From Lachnospiraceae bacterium (GTDB taxonomy: Bacteria > Bacillota > Clostridia > Lachnospirales > Lachnospiraceae): a DNA stretch of 64,000 nt. The notes below the pieces were generated by a model that had not been told where the DNA came from, did not search any database, and worked only from the letters and a program-made list of their open reading frames with translations. The position numbers and the translations under genes are program-made. Positions 24,772 through 33,557 of the stretch are shown here, one piece after another (position 1 is the first letter of the stretch; each line of letters starts with the position of its first letter). The DNA lies in the NCBI GenBank assembly GCA_017470735.1, contig JAFUYB010000052.1, positions 1 through 64,000 on the forward strand, given 5' to 3'.

Positions 24772-25038
24772 ATGATCACAAAAGAGAAGAAACAGGCAAT
24801 CATCAGTGAGTATGCCCGCACACCGGGTGATACGGGTTCTCCGGAGGTACAGGTAGCTGTTTTGACAGCCCGTATCGCGGAGCTGACAGAGCATTTGAAG
24901 CAGAATCCGAAGGATCACCATTCCCGCCGCGGACTGCTTAAAATGGTCGGTAAGCGCAGAAATCTGCTGAAGTATCTGCGCAATGTGGATATTGAGAGAT
25001 ATCGTTCCCTGATTGAGCGCCTTGGTTTGCGGAAGTAA
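24772..25038 (+). CDS. rpsO: 30S ribosomal protein S15
   Basis: 88 residues, the normal length, with typical [20 protein letters not shown] and [19 protein letters not shown]. It binds the 16S rRNA central domain. AAGGAGG lies seven bases before the ATG. It is followed by pnp, the usual order. Confidence 0.97.
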   Translation: MITKEKKQAIISEYARTPGDTGSPEVQVAVLTARIAELTEHLKQNPKDHHSRRGLLKMVGKRRNLLKYLRNVDIERYRSLIERLGLRK

Positions 25039-25106
25039 TGCGCGAAAGACGGATGCATCGGTGAAGAAGAAGCGAAGGGCAAGAAGACATCAAGGAGACA
25101 ACTGAA

Positions 25107-27188
25107 ATGAAAAGATATGAGATGGAACTGGCAGGGAGGACACTGCGCATCGATGTGGGTCGCGTTGCCGCACAGGCAAATGGAGCGGTTTTGATTCAGT
25201 ATGGTGATACGACGGTGCTTTCGACGGCGACTTCGTCGGATAAACCGCGTGAAGGGATTGATTTTTTCCCGCTTTCTGTAGAGTTTGAAGAGAAAATGTA
25301 CGCGGTCGGCAAGATTCCCGGCGGTTTCAACAAAAGGGAGAGCCGTCCGTCGGAGAATGCGGTTCTGACGGCGCGGGTAATCGACCGCCCGATGCGGCCG
25401 CTGTTCCCGAAAGATTTCCGCAATGATGTGACGCTGAACAATCTGGTAATGAGCGTCGATCCGACCTGCCGTCCGGAGATCGTGGCCATGATCGGTACGG
25501 CCATGGCTGCAAGTATTTCGGACATTCCGTTTGACGGTCCGTGCGCCATGACCCAGATCGGCATGGTGGGCGGTGAATTGATCGTCAATCCGGGGCAGGA
25601 AGACTGGGACAAGGGCGATTTGCGCCTGACGGTCGCGTCCACTGAGGAAAAGGTCATCATGATCGAGGCGGGCGCCAATGAGATCAAAGACGAAGTGATG
25701 CTTGAGGCGATTTATAAAGCACACGATGTCAACCAGACGATCATTGCGCTGATCCGTCAGATGATGGCGGAAGTCGGGAAAGAAAAGTACACCTATACGA
25801 GCTGTGCTGTTCCCGATGAGATGTTTGAAAAGATCAAGGAAATTGTGCCGCCTGCAGAGATGGAGGACGCTGTCTTTACCGACGAAAAGCAGGTGCGGGA
25901 CAAGAACATCAAAGAGATTACGGAGCGTCTGGCAGAGGCGTTTGCGGACAACGAAGAGTGGCTTGAGGTATTGGATGAAGCGGTTTACCAGTACCAGAAG
26001 AAGACAGTCCGCAAGATGATCCTGAAGGATCACAAGCGTCCGGACGGGCGCGCGATCGACCAGATCCGTCCGCTGTCGGCTGAAATCGATCTGATCCCCC
26101 GCGTACACGGCTCTGCCATGTTCACACGCGGACAGACACAGATCTGCGATATTGTGACATTGGCGCCGTTATCCGAGGCAAAGCGGATTGACGGATTGGA
26201 CGGCTTTATTACCGAGAAGCGTTATCTGCATCAATACAATTTCCCGTCCTATTCGGTCGGCGAGACGAGACCGTCGAGAGGACCGGGACGGCGTGAGATC
26301 GGACACGGCGCTCTGGCAGAGCGTGCTCTGATGCCTGTATTGCCGAGTATCGAGGAGTTCCCTTACGCGATCCGCGCGGTATCTGAGACCTTTGAATCCA
26401 ATGGTTCGACTTCGATGGCTTCGACCTGCGCGTCTTGTATGTCGCTGATGGCTGCAGGCGTGCCGATCAAGAAGATGGTCGCAGGTATTTCCTGTGGTCT
26501 GGTGACAGGCGATACCGATGACGATTACATTGTTTTGACGGATATCCAGGGGCTGGAAGACTTTTTCGGCGATATGGACTTCAAGGTGACCGGTACGAAA
26601 GACGGTATCACGGCGATCCAGATGGACATCAAGATTCACGGTCTGACCCGTCCGATCGTAGAAGAGGCGATCCGCCGGACACGCGAAGCACGGTTTTTCA
26701 TTATGGACGAATGCATGTCCAAGGCAATTGCCGAGCCGCGTGCTGAGGTCAGCAAATATGCGCCGAAGATCATCTCAATCAAGATCGATCCGCAGAAGAT
26801 CGGCGATGTGGTCGGACAGCGCGGTAAGACGATCAACGAGATCATTGACCGCACGGGCGTCAAGATTGACATTGATGACGACGGCAATGTATCCGTCTGC
26901 GGTTTGGACAAGAACGCAATGGATGAAGCAGTCAAGATGATCGAGACCATTGTGACCGATTTTGCAAAGGGCCAGCTGTACACAGGCAAGGTCGTTTCCA
27001 TCAAGGAATTTGGCGCATTTGTCGAGTTTGCGCCCGGCAAAGAGGGTATGGTTCACATTTCCAAGATTGCGAAAGAGCGGATCGACCGGGTGGAAGATGT
27101 GCTTACGCTTGGCGATACGGTCAAGGTTGTCTGCCTCGGCAAAGACAAGATGGGCCGGATCAGCTTCAGCATCAAGGATGTAAAATAA
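25107..27188 (+). CDS. pnp: polynucleotide phosphorylase
   Basis: 693 residues: two RNase PH domains separated by an alpha-helical domain, then a KH domain (about 550-610, GDVVGQRGKTINEII) and an S1 domain (about 620-690, GKVVSIKEFGAFVEF). It degrades RNA 3' to 5' using phosphate. All domains are complete. It lies 68 bp after rpsO, with a terminator after the stop. Confidence 0.97.
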   Translation: MKRYEMELAGRTLRIDVGRVAAQANGAVLIQYGDTTVLSTATSSDKPREGIDFFPLSVEFEEKMYAVGKIPGGFNKRESRPSENAVLTARVIDRPMRPLFPKDFRNDVTLNNLVMSVDPTCRPEIVAMIGTAMAASISDIPFDGPCAMTQIGMVGGELIVNPGQEDWDKGDLRLTVASTEEKVIMIEAGANEIKDEVMLEAIYKAHDVNQTIIALIRQMMAEVGKEKYTYTSCAVPDEMFEKIKEIVPPAEMEDAVFTDEKQVRDKNIKEITERLAEAFADNEEWLEVLDEAVYQYQKKTVRKMILKDHKRPDGRAIDQIRPLSAEIDLIPRVHGSAMFTRGQTQICDIVTLAPLSEAKRIDGLDGFITEKRYLHQYNFPSYSVGETRPSRGPGRREIGHGALAERALMPVLPSIEEFPYAIRAVSETFESNGSTSMASTCASCMSLMAAGVPIKKMVAGISCGLVTGDTDDDYIVLTDIQGLEDFFGDMDFKVTGTKDGITAIQMDIKIHGLTRPIVEEAIRRTREARFFIMDECMSKAIAEPRAEVSKYAPKIISIKIDPQKIGDVVGQRGKTINEIIDRTGVKIDIDDDGNVSVCGLDKNAMDEAVKMIETIVTDFAKGQLYTGKVVSIKEFGAFVEFAPGKEGMVHISKIAKERIDRVEDVLTLGDTVKVVCLGKDKMGRISFSIKDVK

Positions 27189-27211
27189 TCAGTATTAGCA
27201 AATTCACGAAA

Positions 27212-27246
27212 ACACGGCGGCGTCTGTTTGTGCTGTCGTGTTTTTC
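27212..27246 (+). terminator. terminator after pnp
   Basis: ACACGGCGGC (27212-27221) pairs with GCTGTCGTGT (27232-27241) with two G-U pairs, followed by TTTTTC. Confidence 0.65.
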
Positions 27247-27346
27247 TCTATGTATCTTTGAAAATGGATTTGCGTTGCGGCGTTTGCATGGATATTGCGG
27301 GAAATTGCGTGGGAATGTACGACGGTTTGGGCGTTTCTGAGAAAAT

Positions 27347-28645
27347 ATGAAAAAAGTAATCGTGGTCGGCGGAGGACCGGCGGGAATGATGGCGGCTATT
27401 GCCGCGGCAGAAGCCGGACACCGGACGGTACTTGCCGAACAAAACGAAAAACTTGGGAAAAAGCTGTATATTACGGGCAAAGGCAGGGGAAATTTCACGA
27501 ATGCCGCTGATATAGGTGATTTCTTTGACAAAACCGTCAGCAATTCAAAATTTCTCTATAGTGCACTGTATGGCTTTTCCAATCAGTCTCTTTTGACATT
27601 TTTTGAGGAAAACGGTCTGAAATGGAAGGAAGAACGGGGCGGCCGTATATTTCCTGAGTCGGATCACGCGTCGGATGTGACAAAAGCGCTGACGAAGGCA
27701 CTGCAGAGGGCAGGGGTTGAGGTAAGGCTTAACACCCGGGTGGTGCGGATCGTTACAGAAAAGGGCGATTCGGCAGATCGGATCAGCGGTGTGAGGGTCG
27801 TTACGGAACGGCGCGCGAAAGACAAGCAATATGGTGTGACGCAAAATGCCGATGCGGGCGGAGAATTTCTCGCTGCAGACCACATTATCGTGGCAACGGG
27901 CGGGCTTTCGTATCCGGCTACGGGTTCTACGGGCGACGGCTTCCGTTTTGCTGAGGCATTGGATATTGAGACAAAAACGGCTTATCCGGCGCTTGTTCCT
28001 TTAGAGACAGCGGAAGATGATATTCCTCAAATGCAGGGACTGGCGCTTAAAAATGTCACTTTGACGATATCCGGGGGCAAAAAGAAGGTCTATGACGGCT
28101 TTGGAGAGCTGCTTTTTACGCATTTTGGCGTGTCGGGTCCGTTGGTGCTGTCAGCGTCGTCACGGCTGACAAAGGGTCTGGCAGAAGGAAAACAGTACAA
28201 GGCTGTGATCGATCTGAAGCCCGCTTTGACGGAGCAGATGCTGGACGAAAGGCTCCAACGGCAGATTGCGGAATACCGGAAAAAGGATTTTTCCCATTTC
28301 TTTGAGGGGTTGGTGCCCCGGAAAATGCAGAAGGTGCTGGCCGGACGGACGCAGATCGAGCCGGAACGGAAAATTGGGAGTCTGACAAAGGATGAAAGAC
28401 GGCGGATCGTTTCCCTGCTGAAAGGATTTTCTTTTACGGTAACGGGGACGCGGGGCTTTTCCGAGGCGATCATCACCCAGGGCGGCATTGCGGTCAGGGA
28501 AATCGACCCGACGACTATGTACGCAAAAAAATACAAAGGTCTGTCGTTCGCGGGGGAAGTCATTGATGTGGATGCCCTGACCGGAGGGTTCAATCTGCAG
28601 ATTGCATTTTCCACGGGATATCTGGCAGGGAGCAGCATAGCTTAA
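27347..28645 (+). CDS. HI0933/BaiN-family flavoprotein
   Basis: 432 residues of the HI0933-like FAD/NAD(P) oxidoreductase family. The N-terminal Rossmann motif GGGPAGMMAAIAAAEAGH is followed by GKKLYITGKGRGNFTNA, and the C-terminal half ends with FAGEVIDVDALTGGFNLQIA, which closes over the FAD. The physiological substrate of most members is unknown. A 43-bp tandem duplication begins at its stop codon. Confidence 0.88.
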   Translation: MKKVIVVGGGPAGMMAAIAAAEAGHRTVLAEQNEKLGKKLYITGKGRGNFTNAADIGDFFDKTVSNSKFLYSALYGFSNQSLLTFFEENGLKWKEERGGRIFPESDHASDVTKALTKALQRAGVEVRLNTRVVRIVTEKGDSADRISGVRVVTERRAKDKQYGVTQNADAGGEFLAADHIIVATGGLSYPATGSTGDGFRFAEALDIETKTAYPALVPLETAEDDIPQMQGLALKNVTLTISGGKKKVYDGFGELLFTHFGVSGPLVLSASSRLTKGLAEGKQYKAVIDLKPALTEQMLDERLQRQIAEYRKKDFSHFFEGLVPRKMQKVLAGRTQIEPERKIGSLTKDERRRIVSLLKGFSFTVTGTRGFSEAIITQGGIAVREIDPTTMYAKKYKGLSFAGEVIDVDALTGGFNLQIAFSTGYLAGSSIA

Positions 28646-28725
28646 AGCCCTGACACAAAGATCTGCGGCTGAGAGCAGTATTGCTTAAAGCCCTGATACA
28701 AAGATCTGCGGCAGCATGCATATAT
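28640..28725 (+). repeat. 43-bp tandem duplication
   Basis: Two adjacent units (28640-28682 and 28683-28725) share GCTTAAAGCCCTGA then ACAAAGATCTGCGGC with one difference; the similarity also extends back over AGCAGCATA/AGCAGTATT. The first unit includes the stop of the flavoprotein gene. It lies just before the cmk ribosome binding site. Confidence 0.75.
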
Positions 28726-28745
28726 AAAAAAACAAAGGAGATATT

Positions 28746-29417
28746 ATGGCAATCAATATCGCGATTGACGGACCGGCTGGAGCCGGAAAAAGCACCATTG
28801 CAAAGGGACTGGCAAAGCGGCTGGGCTTTGTCTATGTGGACACGGGGGCGATGTACCGCACGCTGGCATTGTATTTTGTGGAGAATGGAATTGCCCTTGA
28901 TGACGAGGCGGCGATAGAAGCGGCGTTGCCTGCTGTTTCTGTCCGTATTGCGTATCAGGACGGCACACAGCACATTTTCCTGAATGACCGTGATGTGTCA
29001 GGGGAGATCCGTCGTGAAGAAATCGGCAATGCGGCAAGCGCGACGAGCGGTTATCCTGAAGTACGAAAAAAATTATTGGCCCTGCAGCGTGATCTGGCGG
29101 CAGAAAGCGACTGCATTATGGACGGGCGCGACATCGGCAGCTTTGTCCTGCCTGACGCCCAGGTGAAGATTTACCTGACAGCAAGCGTTGTGACGCGCGC
29201 CAAACGGCGTTTTGACGAGCTGGCGGAAAAAGGTGAGTCGCCAAAGCTTTCTGAGATTGAGGCCGATATCGCAAAGCGGGACGAGCAGGATATGAACCGT
29301 GCCGTCTCGCCGCTTGTGCAGGCAGAGGATGCGGTCTATCTGGACACTTCGGCAATGGACATTCCTGAAGTGATGGCGGAAATTGAGCGGATCGCGCGGG
29401 ATAAAGGCGTATTATGA
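28746..29417 (+). CDS. cmk: cytidylate kinase
   Basis: 223 residues with the P-loop IDGPAGAGKSTIAKGLAKRL, the substrate motif VDTGAMYRTL and the GRDIGSFVLPDA motif. It phosphorylates CMP and dCMP. AAAGGAG precedes the ATG. It overlaps ispH by four bases (ATGA) and heads the cmk-ispH-rpsA cluster. Confidence 0.95.
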   Translation: MAINIAIDGPAGAGKSTIAKGLAKRLGFVYVDTGAMYRTLALYFVENGIALDDEAAIEAALPAVSVRIAYQDGTQHIFLNDRDVSGEIRREEIGNAASATSGYPEVRKKLLALQRDLAAESDCIMDGRDIGSFVLPDAQVKIYLTASVVTRAKRRFDELAEKGESPKLSEIEADIAKRDEQDMNRAVSPLVQAEDAVYLDTSAMDIPEVMAEIERIARDKGVL

Positions 29418-30298
29418 AGGTCATAACGGCGGAGCACGCGGGCTTTTGCTTTGGCGTGCAGCGGGCGGTCGAGGAGGCGGAAAAATGTGCGGAGAATGCT
29501 GGATCAGAGGTTTTTACCTATGGACCTTTGATCCATAATGAGTCAGTCATCCACGATCTCGAAGAAAAGGGGATATTTGCCGTAGAAACGGATTTGGAGG
29601 AAGCTTTTCTGTCCGAAAATCCTGCCACGGAAGGCAGAACGCGGCAAAAGCGTCCCAACACCATTATCATCCGTGCCCACGGTGTCGGAAGAGAGACGGA
29701 AAAGCGGCTTAAGGAGCGTTATGAACATGTAGTCGACGCGACTTGTCCGTTCGTAAAAAAAATCCATAAAATCGTCGCGGAGCATTCGGCGGCGGGAGAG
29801 CAGATCGTCATTACCGGTTCGCCGTCACATCCGGAGGTCATCGGCATCCGCGGCTGGGTGCAGGGCGATTCCTATGTGATTTCCAATGAACAGGAGGCAA
29901 ACGCGCTGGATTTGGATGCATCCCGGAAGGTGTGCATTGTTTCACAGACGACATTCCATTTTAATAAATTTAAAGATTTGGTTGAAATCGTAAAGCAAAA
30001 AGTGTATGATATATGTGCTTTTAATACGATATGCAATGCAACCGAAGAACGCCAGAGGGAAGCAGCGCAGCTCGCGCAGGAAGTGGATGCGATGCTCGTA
30101 CTCGGCGGAGAGAACAGTTCCAATTCAAAAAAGTTATTCGAGATCTGCAGTCAGGCGTGTGAAAACACTTATTTTCTGCAGACTTCGGACGATCTGGACC
30201 GATCCACTCTTCTATCCTTTGACAGCATAGGTATTACGGCAGGGGCGTCCACCCCACACTATATCATTGAGGAGGTTCAAAAGAAATGTCAGAAATGA
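29414..30298 (+). CDS. ispH: HMBPP reductase IspH
   Basis: 294 residues. The three cysteines of the iron-sulfur cluster are in HAGFCFGVQRA, VDATCPFVKK and NTICNATEERQ. It makes IPP and DMAPP in the last step of the non-mevalonate isoprenoid pathway. In several Clostridia IspH is fused to ribosomal protein S1; here the two are separate but overlap by 13 bases. Confidence 0.95.
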   Translation: MKVITAEHAGFCFGVQRAVEEAEKCAENAGSEVFTYGPLIHNESVIHDLEEKGIFAVETDLEEAFLSENPATEGRTRQKRPNTIIIRAHGVGRETEKRLKERYEHVVDATCPFVKKIHKIVAEHSAAGEQIVITGSPSHPEVIGIRGWVQGDSYVISNEQEANALDLDASRKVCIVSQTTFHFNKFKDLVEIVKQKVYDICAFNTICNATEERQREAAQLAQEVDAMLVLGGENSSNSKKLFEICSQACENTYFLQTSDDLDRSTLLSFDSIGITAGASTPHYIIEEVQKKCQK

Positions 30299-31461
30299 GC
30301 TTTGAACAAATGCTGGACGAATCACTGAAAACCATTAGGAATGGAGAGGTAGTCGAGGGTACGGTCATCTCGGTGAAGCCGGATGAGATCATCCTGAACA
30401 TCGGATACAAATCCGACGGCATCATCACACGCAGTGAGTACACAAATGAAGGCAATGTGGATCTGACCGAGATGGTCAAGGTCGATGACAAGATGGAGGC
30501 CGTTGTCCTGAAGGTCAATGACAACGAAGGACAGGTGCTTCTTTCCTACAAGCGTCTTGCCCAGGAAAAAGGCAATCAGCGTCTTGAGGAAGCTTACAAC
30601 AATCACGAAGTCCTTAAGGCAAAGGTCATGCAGGTATTAAAGGGCGGTCTTTCCGTCGTTGTGGATGAGGCGAGAGTCTTTATCCCGGCAAGCCTTGTGT
30701 CTGATATGTATGAGAAGGATTTGGGCAAATACAAGGATCAGGAGATTGAGTTCGTGATCACCGAGTTCAATCCGCACAAGCGCCGCATCATCGGCGACCG
30801 CAAGCAGCTTCTGGTTGCAGAGCGTGCAAAGATCCAGGAAGAGCTCTTAAAGACTCTCAAGGTCGGCGATGTGATCGAGGGTACGGTCAAGAATGTGACG
30901 AATTTCGGCGCATTCATCGACCTTGGCGGCATCGACGGACTGCTTCATATCTCCGAGATGTCCTGGGGACGCGTGGACAATCCGAGCAGGCTGTTCTCCA
31001 TCGGCGATACGGCAAAGGTATTCATCAAGGATATCAACGACCGCAAGATCGCGCTGTCGATGAAGTTTGATGAGGACAATCCCTGGAATGGCGCTTCTGA
31101 CCGTTTTGCAGTCGGCAATATCGTGACCGGACGGGTCGCGCGGATGACAGACTTCGGCGCATTTATCGAGCTGGCGCCGGGCGTTGACGCACTGCTTCAT
31201 GTATCGCAGATTTCCAAGGAGCATGTGGACAAGCCTTCGGATGTGCTTTCTGTCGGACAGGAGATCGAGGCAAAGGTTGTTGAGTTCCGTGAGGCGGAGC
31301 ACAAGATTTCCCTCTCCATCAAGGAGCTGATCCGTGACGAGGAAGCTGCCAACCCTTCCGCAAATGACTTTGCAGATGTCGATGTCGAAGCAGTAGGAAA
31401 GAGCCTGGAAGAGGAAGCGGAGACGGAAGATACTGTTGCGGCAGAGGCAGAAGAAGCATAA
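30286..31461 (+). CDS. rpsA: S1-domain protein, ribosomal protein S1-like
   Basis: 391 residues with four S1 RNA-binding repeats (about 18-85, 103-170, 187-255 and 272-342), the third and fourth being most typical (NVTNFGAFIDLGGIDGLLH, RMTDFGAFIELAPGVDALLH). The acidic C-terminal tail is short. Like other Firmicute S1 proteins it has fewer domains than E. coli S1. GAGG precedes an ATG that lies inside the end of ispH. Confidence 0.92.
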   Translation: MSEMSFEQMLDESLKTIRNGEVVEGTVISVKPDEIILNIGYKSDGIITRSEYTNEGNVDLTEMVKVDDKMEAVVLKVNDNEGQVLLSYKRLAQEKGNQRLEEAYNNHEVLKAKVMQVLKGGLSVVVDEARVFIPASLVSDMYEKDLGKYKDQEIEFVITEFNPHKRRIIGDRKQLLVAERAKIQEELLKTLKVGDVIEGTVKNVTNFGAFIDLGGIDGLLHISEMSWGRVDNPSRLFSIGDTAKVFIKDINDRKIALSMKFDEDNPWNGASDRFAVGNIVTGRVARMTDFGAFIELAPGVDALLHVSQISKEHVDKPSDVLSVGQEIEAKVVEFREAEHKISLSIKELIRDEEAANPSANDFADVDVEAVGKSLEEEAETEDTVAAEAEEA

Positions 31462-31529
31462 GATACAAGCTGGCATGGGTTGCCGTTTGATGACATACGG
31501 CGGCCGATGCATTGGAAGGGATTGCCATT

Positions 31530-32306
31530 ATGGACAATTATGAAAAGTTTAAAGACGAGGTATTGAAGCTCACCAAGATCGATCTGAGTGCCTACAAGGA
31601 AAAGCAGATGCGCCGCCGCATTGATTCGCTCGTTGAAAAGCGGGAGTGCAAGTCCTATGCGGAGTATGTGAAGCTGCTGTCTTCCAAGCGGGATGTATTT
31701 GATGAGTTTGTCAATTTCCTGACGATCAATGTGTCAGAGTTTTACCGGAATCCTGATCAGTGGAAGCTTTTGACAGAAGAGTATGTGCCCGAACTGATCG
31801 ACCGTTTCGGCAAGAAGCTGAAGATCTGGAGTGCCGCATGCTCGACGGGTGATGAGCCGTATTCGCTGGTAATGGCATTGTCCAAGCTGATCGATATCAA
31901 TCAGATCAAGATTTACGCTACTGACCTCGACAAGCAGGTGATCGCCCATGCCAAGACAGGTCTGTATTCGGAAAAGAGTATCGCAGGCGTGCCGGATGAG
32001 TACAAAAAGAAGTTCTTCACCAAGGTCGGGCAGTCCTATCAGATTTCCAACCAGGTCAAGAGCCGTGTGGAATTCCGCCAGCACAATCTGCTCCTTGACA
32101 AGTATCCGACGGATTATCATATGATCGTCTGCCGGAATGTATTGATCTACTTCACAGAGGAAGCGAAGCACGAGGTCTACAAGAAGTTCAACGCTTCTCT
32201 GGTCAATCATGGCATTCTGTTCATCGGAAGCACTGAGCAGGTCATGGATTACAAGTCGATTGGATACAAGAGGCGTTCGTCATTCTTCTATGAGAAGGAT
32301 GTGTAG
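31530..32306 (+). CDS. cheR: CheR-type protein methyltransferase
   Basis: 258 residues. The N-terminal CheR domain (KQMRRRIDSLVEKRECKSYA) and the SAM-binding domain (SEFYRNPDQW, WSAACSTGDEPYSLVMAL, IVCRNVLIYF) are complete. CheR methylates glutamates of chemoreceptors. No other chemotaxis gene is near. The ATG at 31530 is favoured over an in-frame start at 31512 because an AAGG lies at the right distance. Confidence 0.9.
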   Translation: MDNYEKFKDEVLKLTKIDLSAYKEKQMRRRIDSLVEKRECKSYAEYVKLLSSKRDVFDEFVNFLTINVSEFYRNPDQWKLLTEEYVPELIDRFGKKLKIWSAACSTGDEPYSLVMALSKLIDINQIKIYATDLDKQVIAHAKTGLYSEKSIAGVPDEYKKKFFTKVGQSYQISNQVKSRVEFRQHNLLLDKYPTDYHMIVCRNVLIYFTEEAKHEVYKKFNASLVNHGILFIGSTEQVMDYKSIGYKRRSSFFYEKDV

Positions 32307-32319
32307 GAATAGAATCTTA

Positions 32320-33432
32320 TTATAAATGCTGACGCAATAGCAGACTCACATAGCCGCAGATATTTTGCATATCAGTGGCTTGTGGGTCTGTTTTGATATA
32401 GTATAGGTCATCGCTCCAATTCTTCTGAAATATGCGCTCATCCTCAAAGAAAGCAGGATTTTTACGATAAACTGCCCGGTCAATCGCAAGAAAATCACCC
32501 ATCATCGTCGAATAGCATTCTTCCTGCTTTGCGGGGCGCTTTTCTGCCGTTGGGATGGATGAGGCGAGCATTTTGGGAATGACCGTGCCTTCCCGCAGTA
32601 AATAGACATATTGGGCGGGATAGGGGAAAAAGTACCGCAATTCGCCGTGAATGAACGGAAGAGCCGCTTTCAGGCGGTTTTCCTCTAATATGAAATAATA
32701 AGCGTCCTCGTGGATGCGGATGGGCTTTGGAAGCGTCACATTCATCGACAAAGTAAGCGTCAGCAGAGAAGCGTCCACGTCCCAATCGGCGTTTTCCACC
32801 GTAAGTTCGGCATTTTGCAATTTGTTGTAAGCAAGCATCGGCAGAAGCCGTACCATACCGCGGACATCGTCGAGATTGTGCTGTAACAGCAGTGCCTCGT
32901 CTGCTTCGTTAGGCTGTTTCGCATAACGGCGGTACACTTCGATCAGCTGTCCGCCGTCATAGGTATCTTCCCGCTCAATGCCGAGGAATGCTTCTATGGA
33001 TTTTTGGTTGCAGCGGTCTAAGTGCAGTAGTTTCTTGTGGCTGCGAACAGACTTCAGCAGGTCGATGGATGCCAGGGCATAAGCATCGACAAAGGAAGCA
33101 GCAGATAAATCAATCAAATGGTGCAATTCGCAGCGTTTTTGCAGATAGGGAATGTCAAAGCCCTCACCGTTGAAAGTGATGATTTCACGGTAGTTGGATA
33201 GTTTGTCGAGAAATGCCTGCAGGATTTCCGTTTCCGCATCCGGTGATTCGGCAAAGCAGAGGACGACATGTAAAGCATCGTCCTTGCGGTACGCCGTTCC
33301 GATCAGGTAAACGGGCTGTCTTTTGGCATCAAAGCCCGTCGTTTCGATGTCTAAAAACAAGGAAGCTTCCGAAAAATAAGGCATGACTCCGGCAAAGTCC
33401 GCCAGGGGATATGTTTCTTCAATAATCTTCAT
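32320..33432 (-). CDS. ribonuclease H-like exonuclease (YprB type)
   Basis: About 370 residues. The exonuclease motifs FLDIETTGFD, TFNGEGFDIPYL and HNLDDVRGM match the DEDD/RNase H-like family found in YprB proteins, often annotated as a predicted nuclease. The C-terminal half is less conserved. GGAG places the start at the ATG ending at 33432; an in-frame TTG four codons earlier is unlikely. It is convergent with cheR (13-bp gap) and divergent from rnfC. Confidence 0.85.
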   Translation of the reverse strand: MKIIEETYPLADFAGVMPYFSEASLFLDIETTGFDAKRQPVYLIGTAYRKDDALHVVLCFAESPDAETEILQAFLDKLSNYREIITFNGEGFDIPYLQKRCELHHLIDLSAASFVDAYALASIDLLKSVRSHKKLLHLDRCNQKSIEAFLGIEREDTYDGGQLIEVYRRYAKQPNEADEALLLQHNLDDVRGMVRLLPMLAYNKLQNAELTVENADWDVDASLLTLTLSMNVTLPKPIRIHEDAYYFILEENRLKAALPFIHGELRYFFPYPAQYVYLLREGTVIPKMLASSIPTAEKRPAKQEECYSTMMGDFLAIDRAVYRKNPAFFEDERIFQKNWSDDLYYIKTDPQATDMQNICGYVSLLLRQHL

Positions 33433-33480
33433 TTTCGTCTCCAAAACAGTAATGTACTAAAAATTATACAAGAAAAAGTG

Positions 33481-33508
33481 CTTTTTTCAAGCATCATTTT
33501 GAAAAAAG
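33481..33508. promoter_or_regulatory. dyad in the rnf/yprB intergenic region
   Basis: CTTTTTTCAA and TTGAAAAAAG are perfect complements around GCATCATT. A TATAGT -10 candidate lies immediately after (33512-33517), so the dyad overlaps the probable rnf promoter and may be an operator. It does not match the usual Rex site. Confidence 0.4.
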
Positions 33509-33557
33509 TGTTATAGTGGATTACAGTGTGAAAATTTAGGAAAGTGGGGTACAGTGT

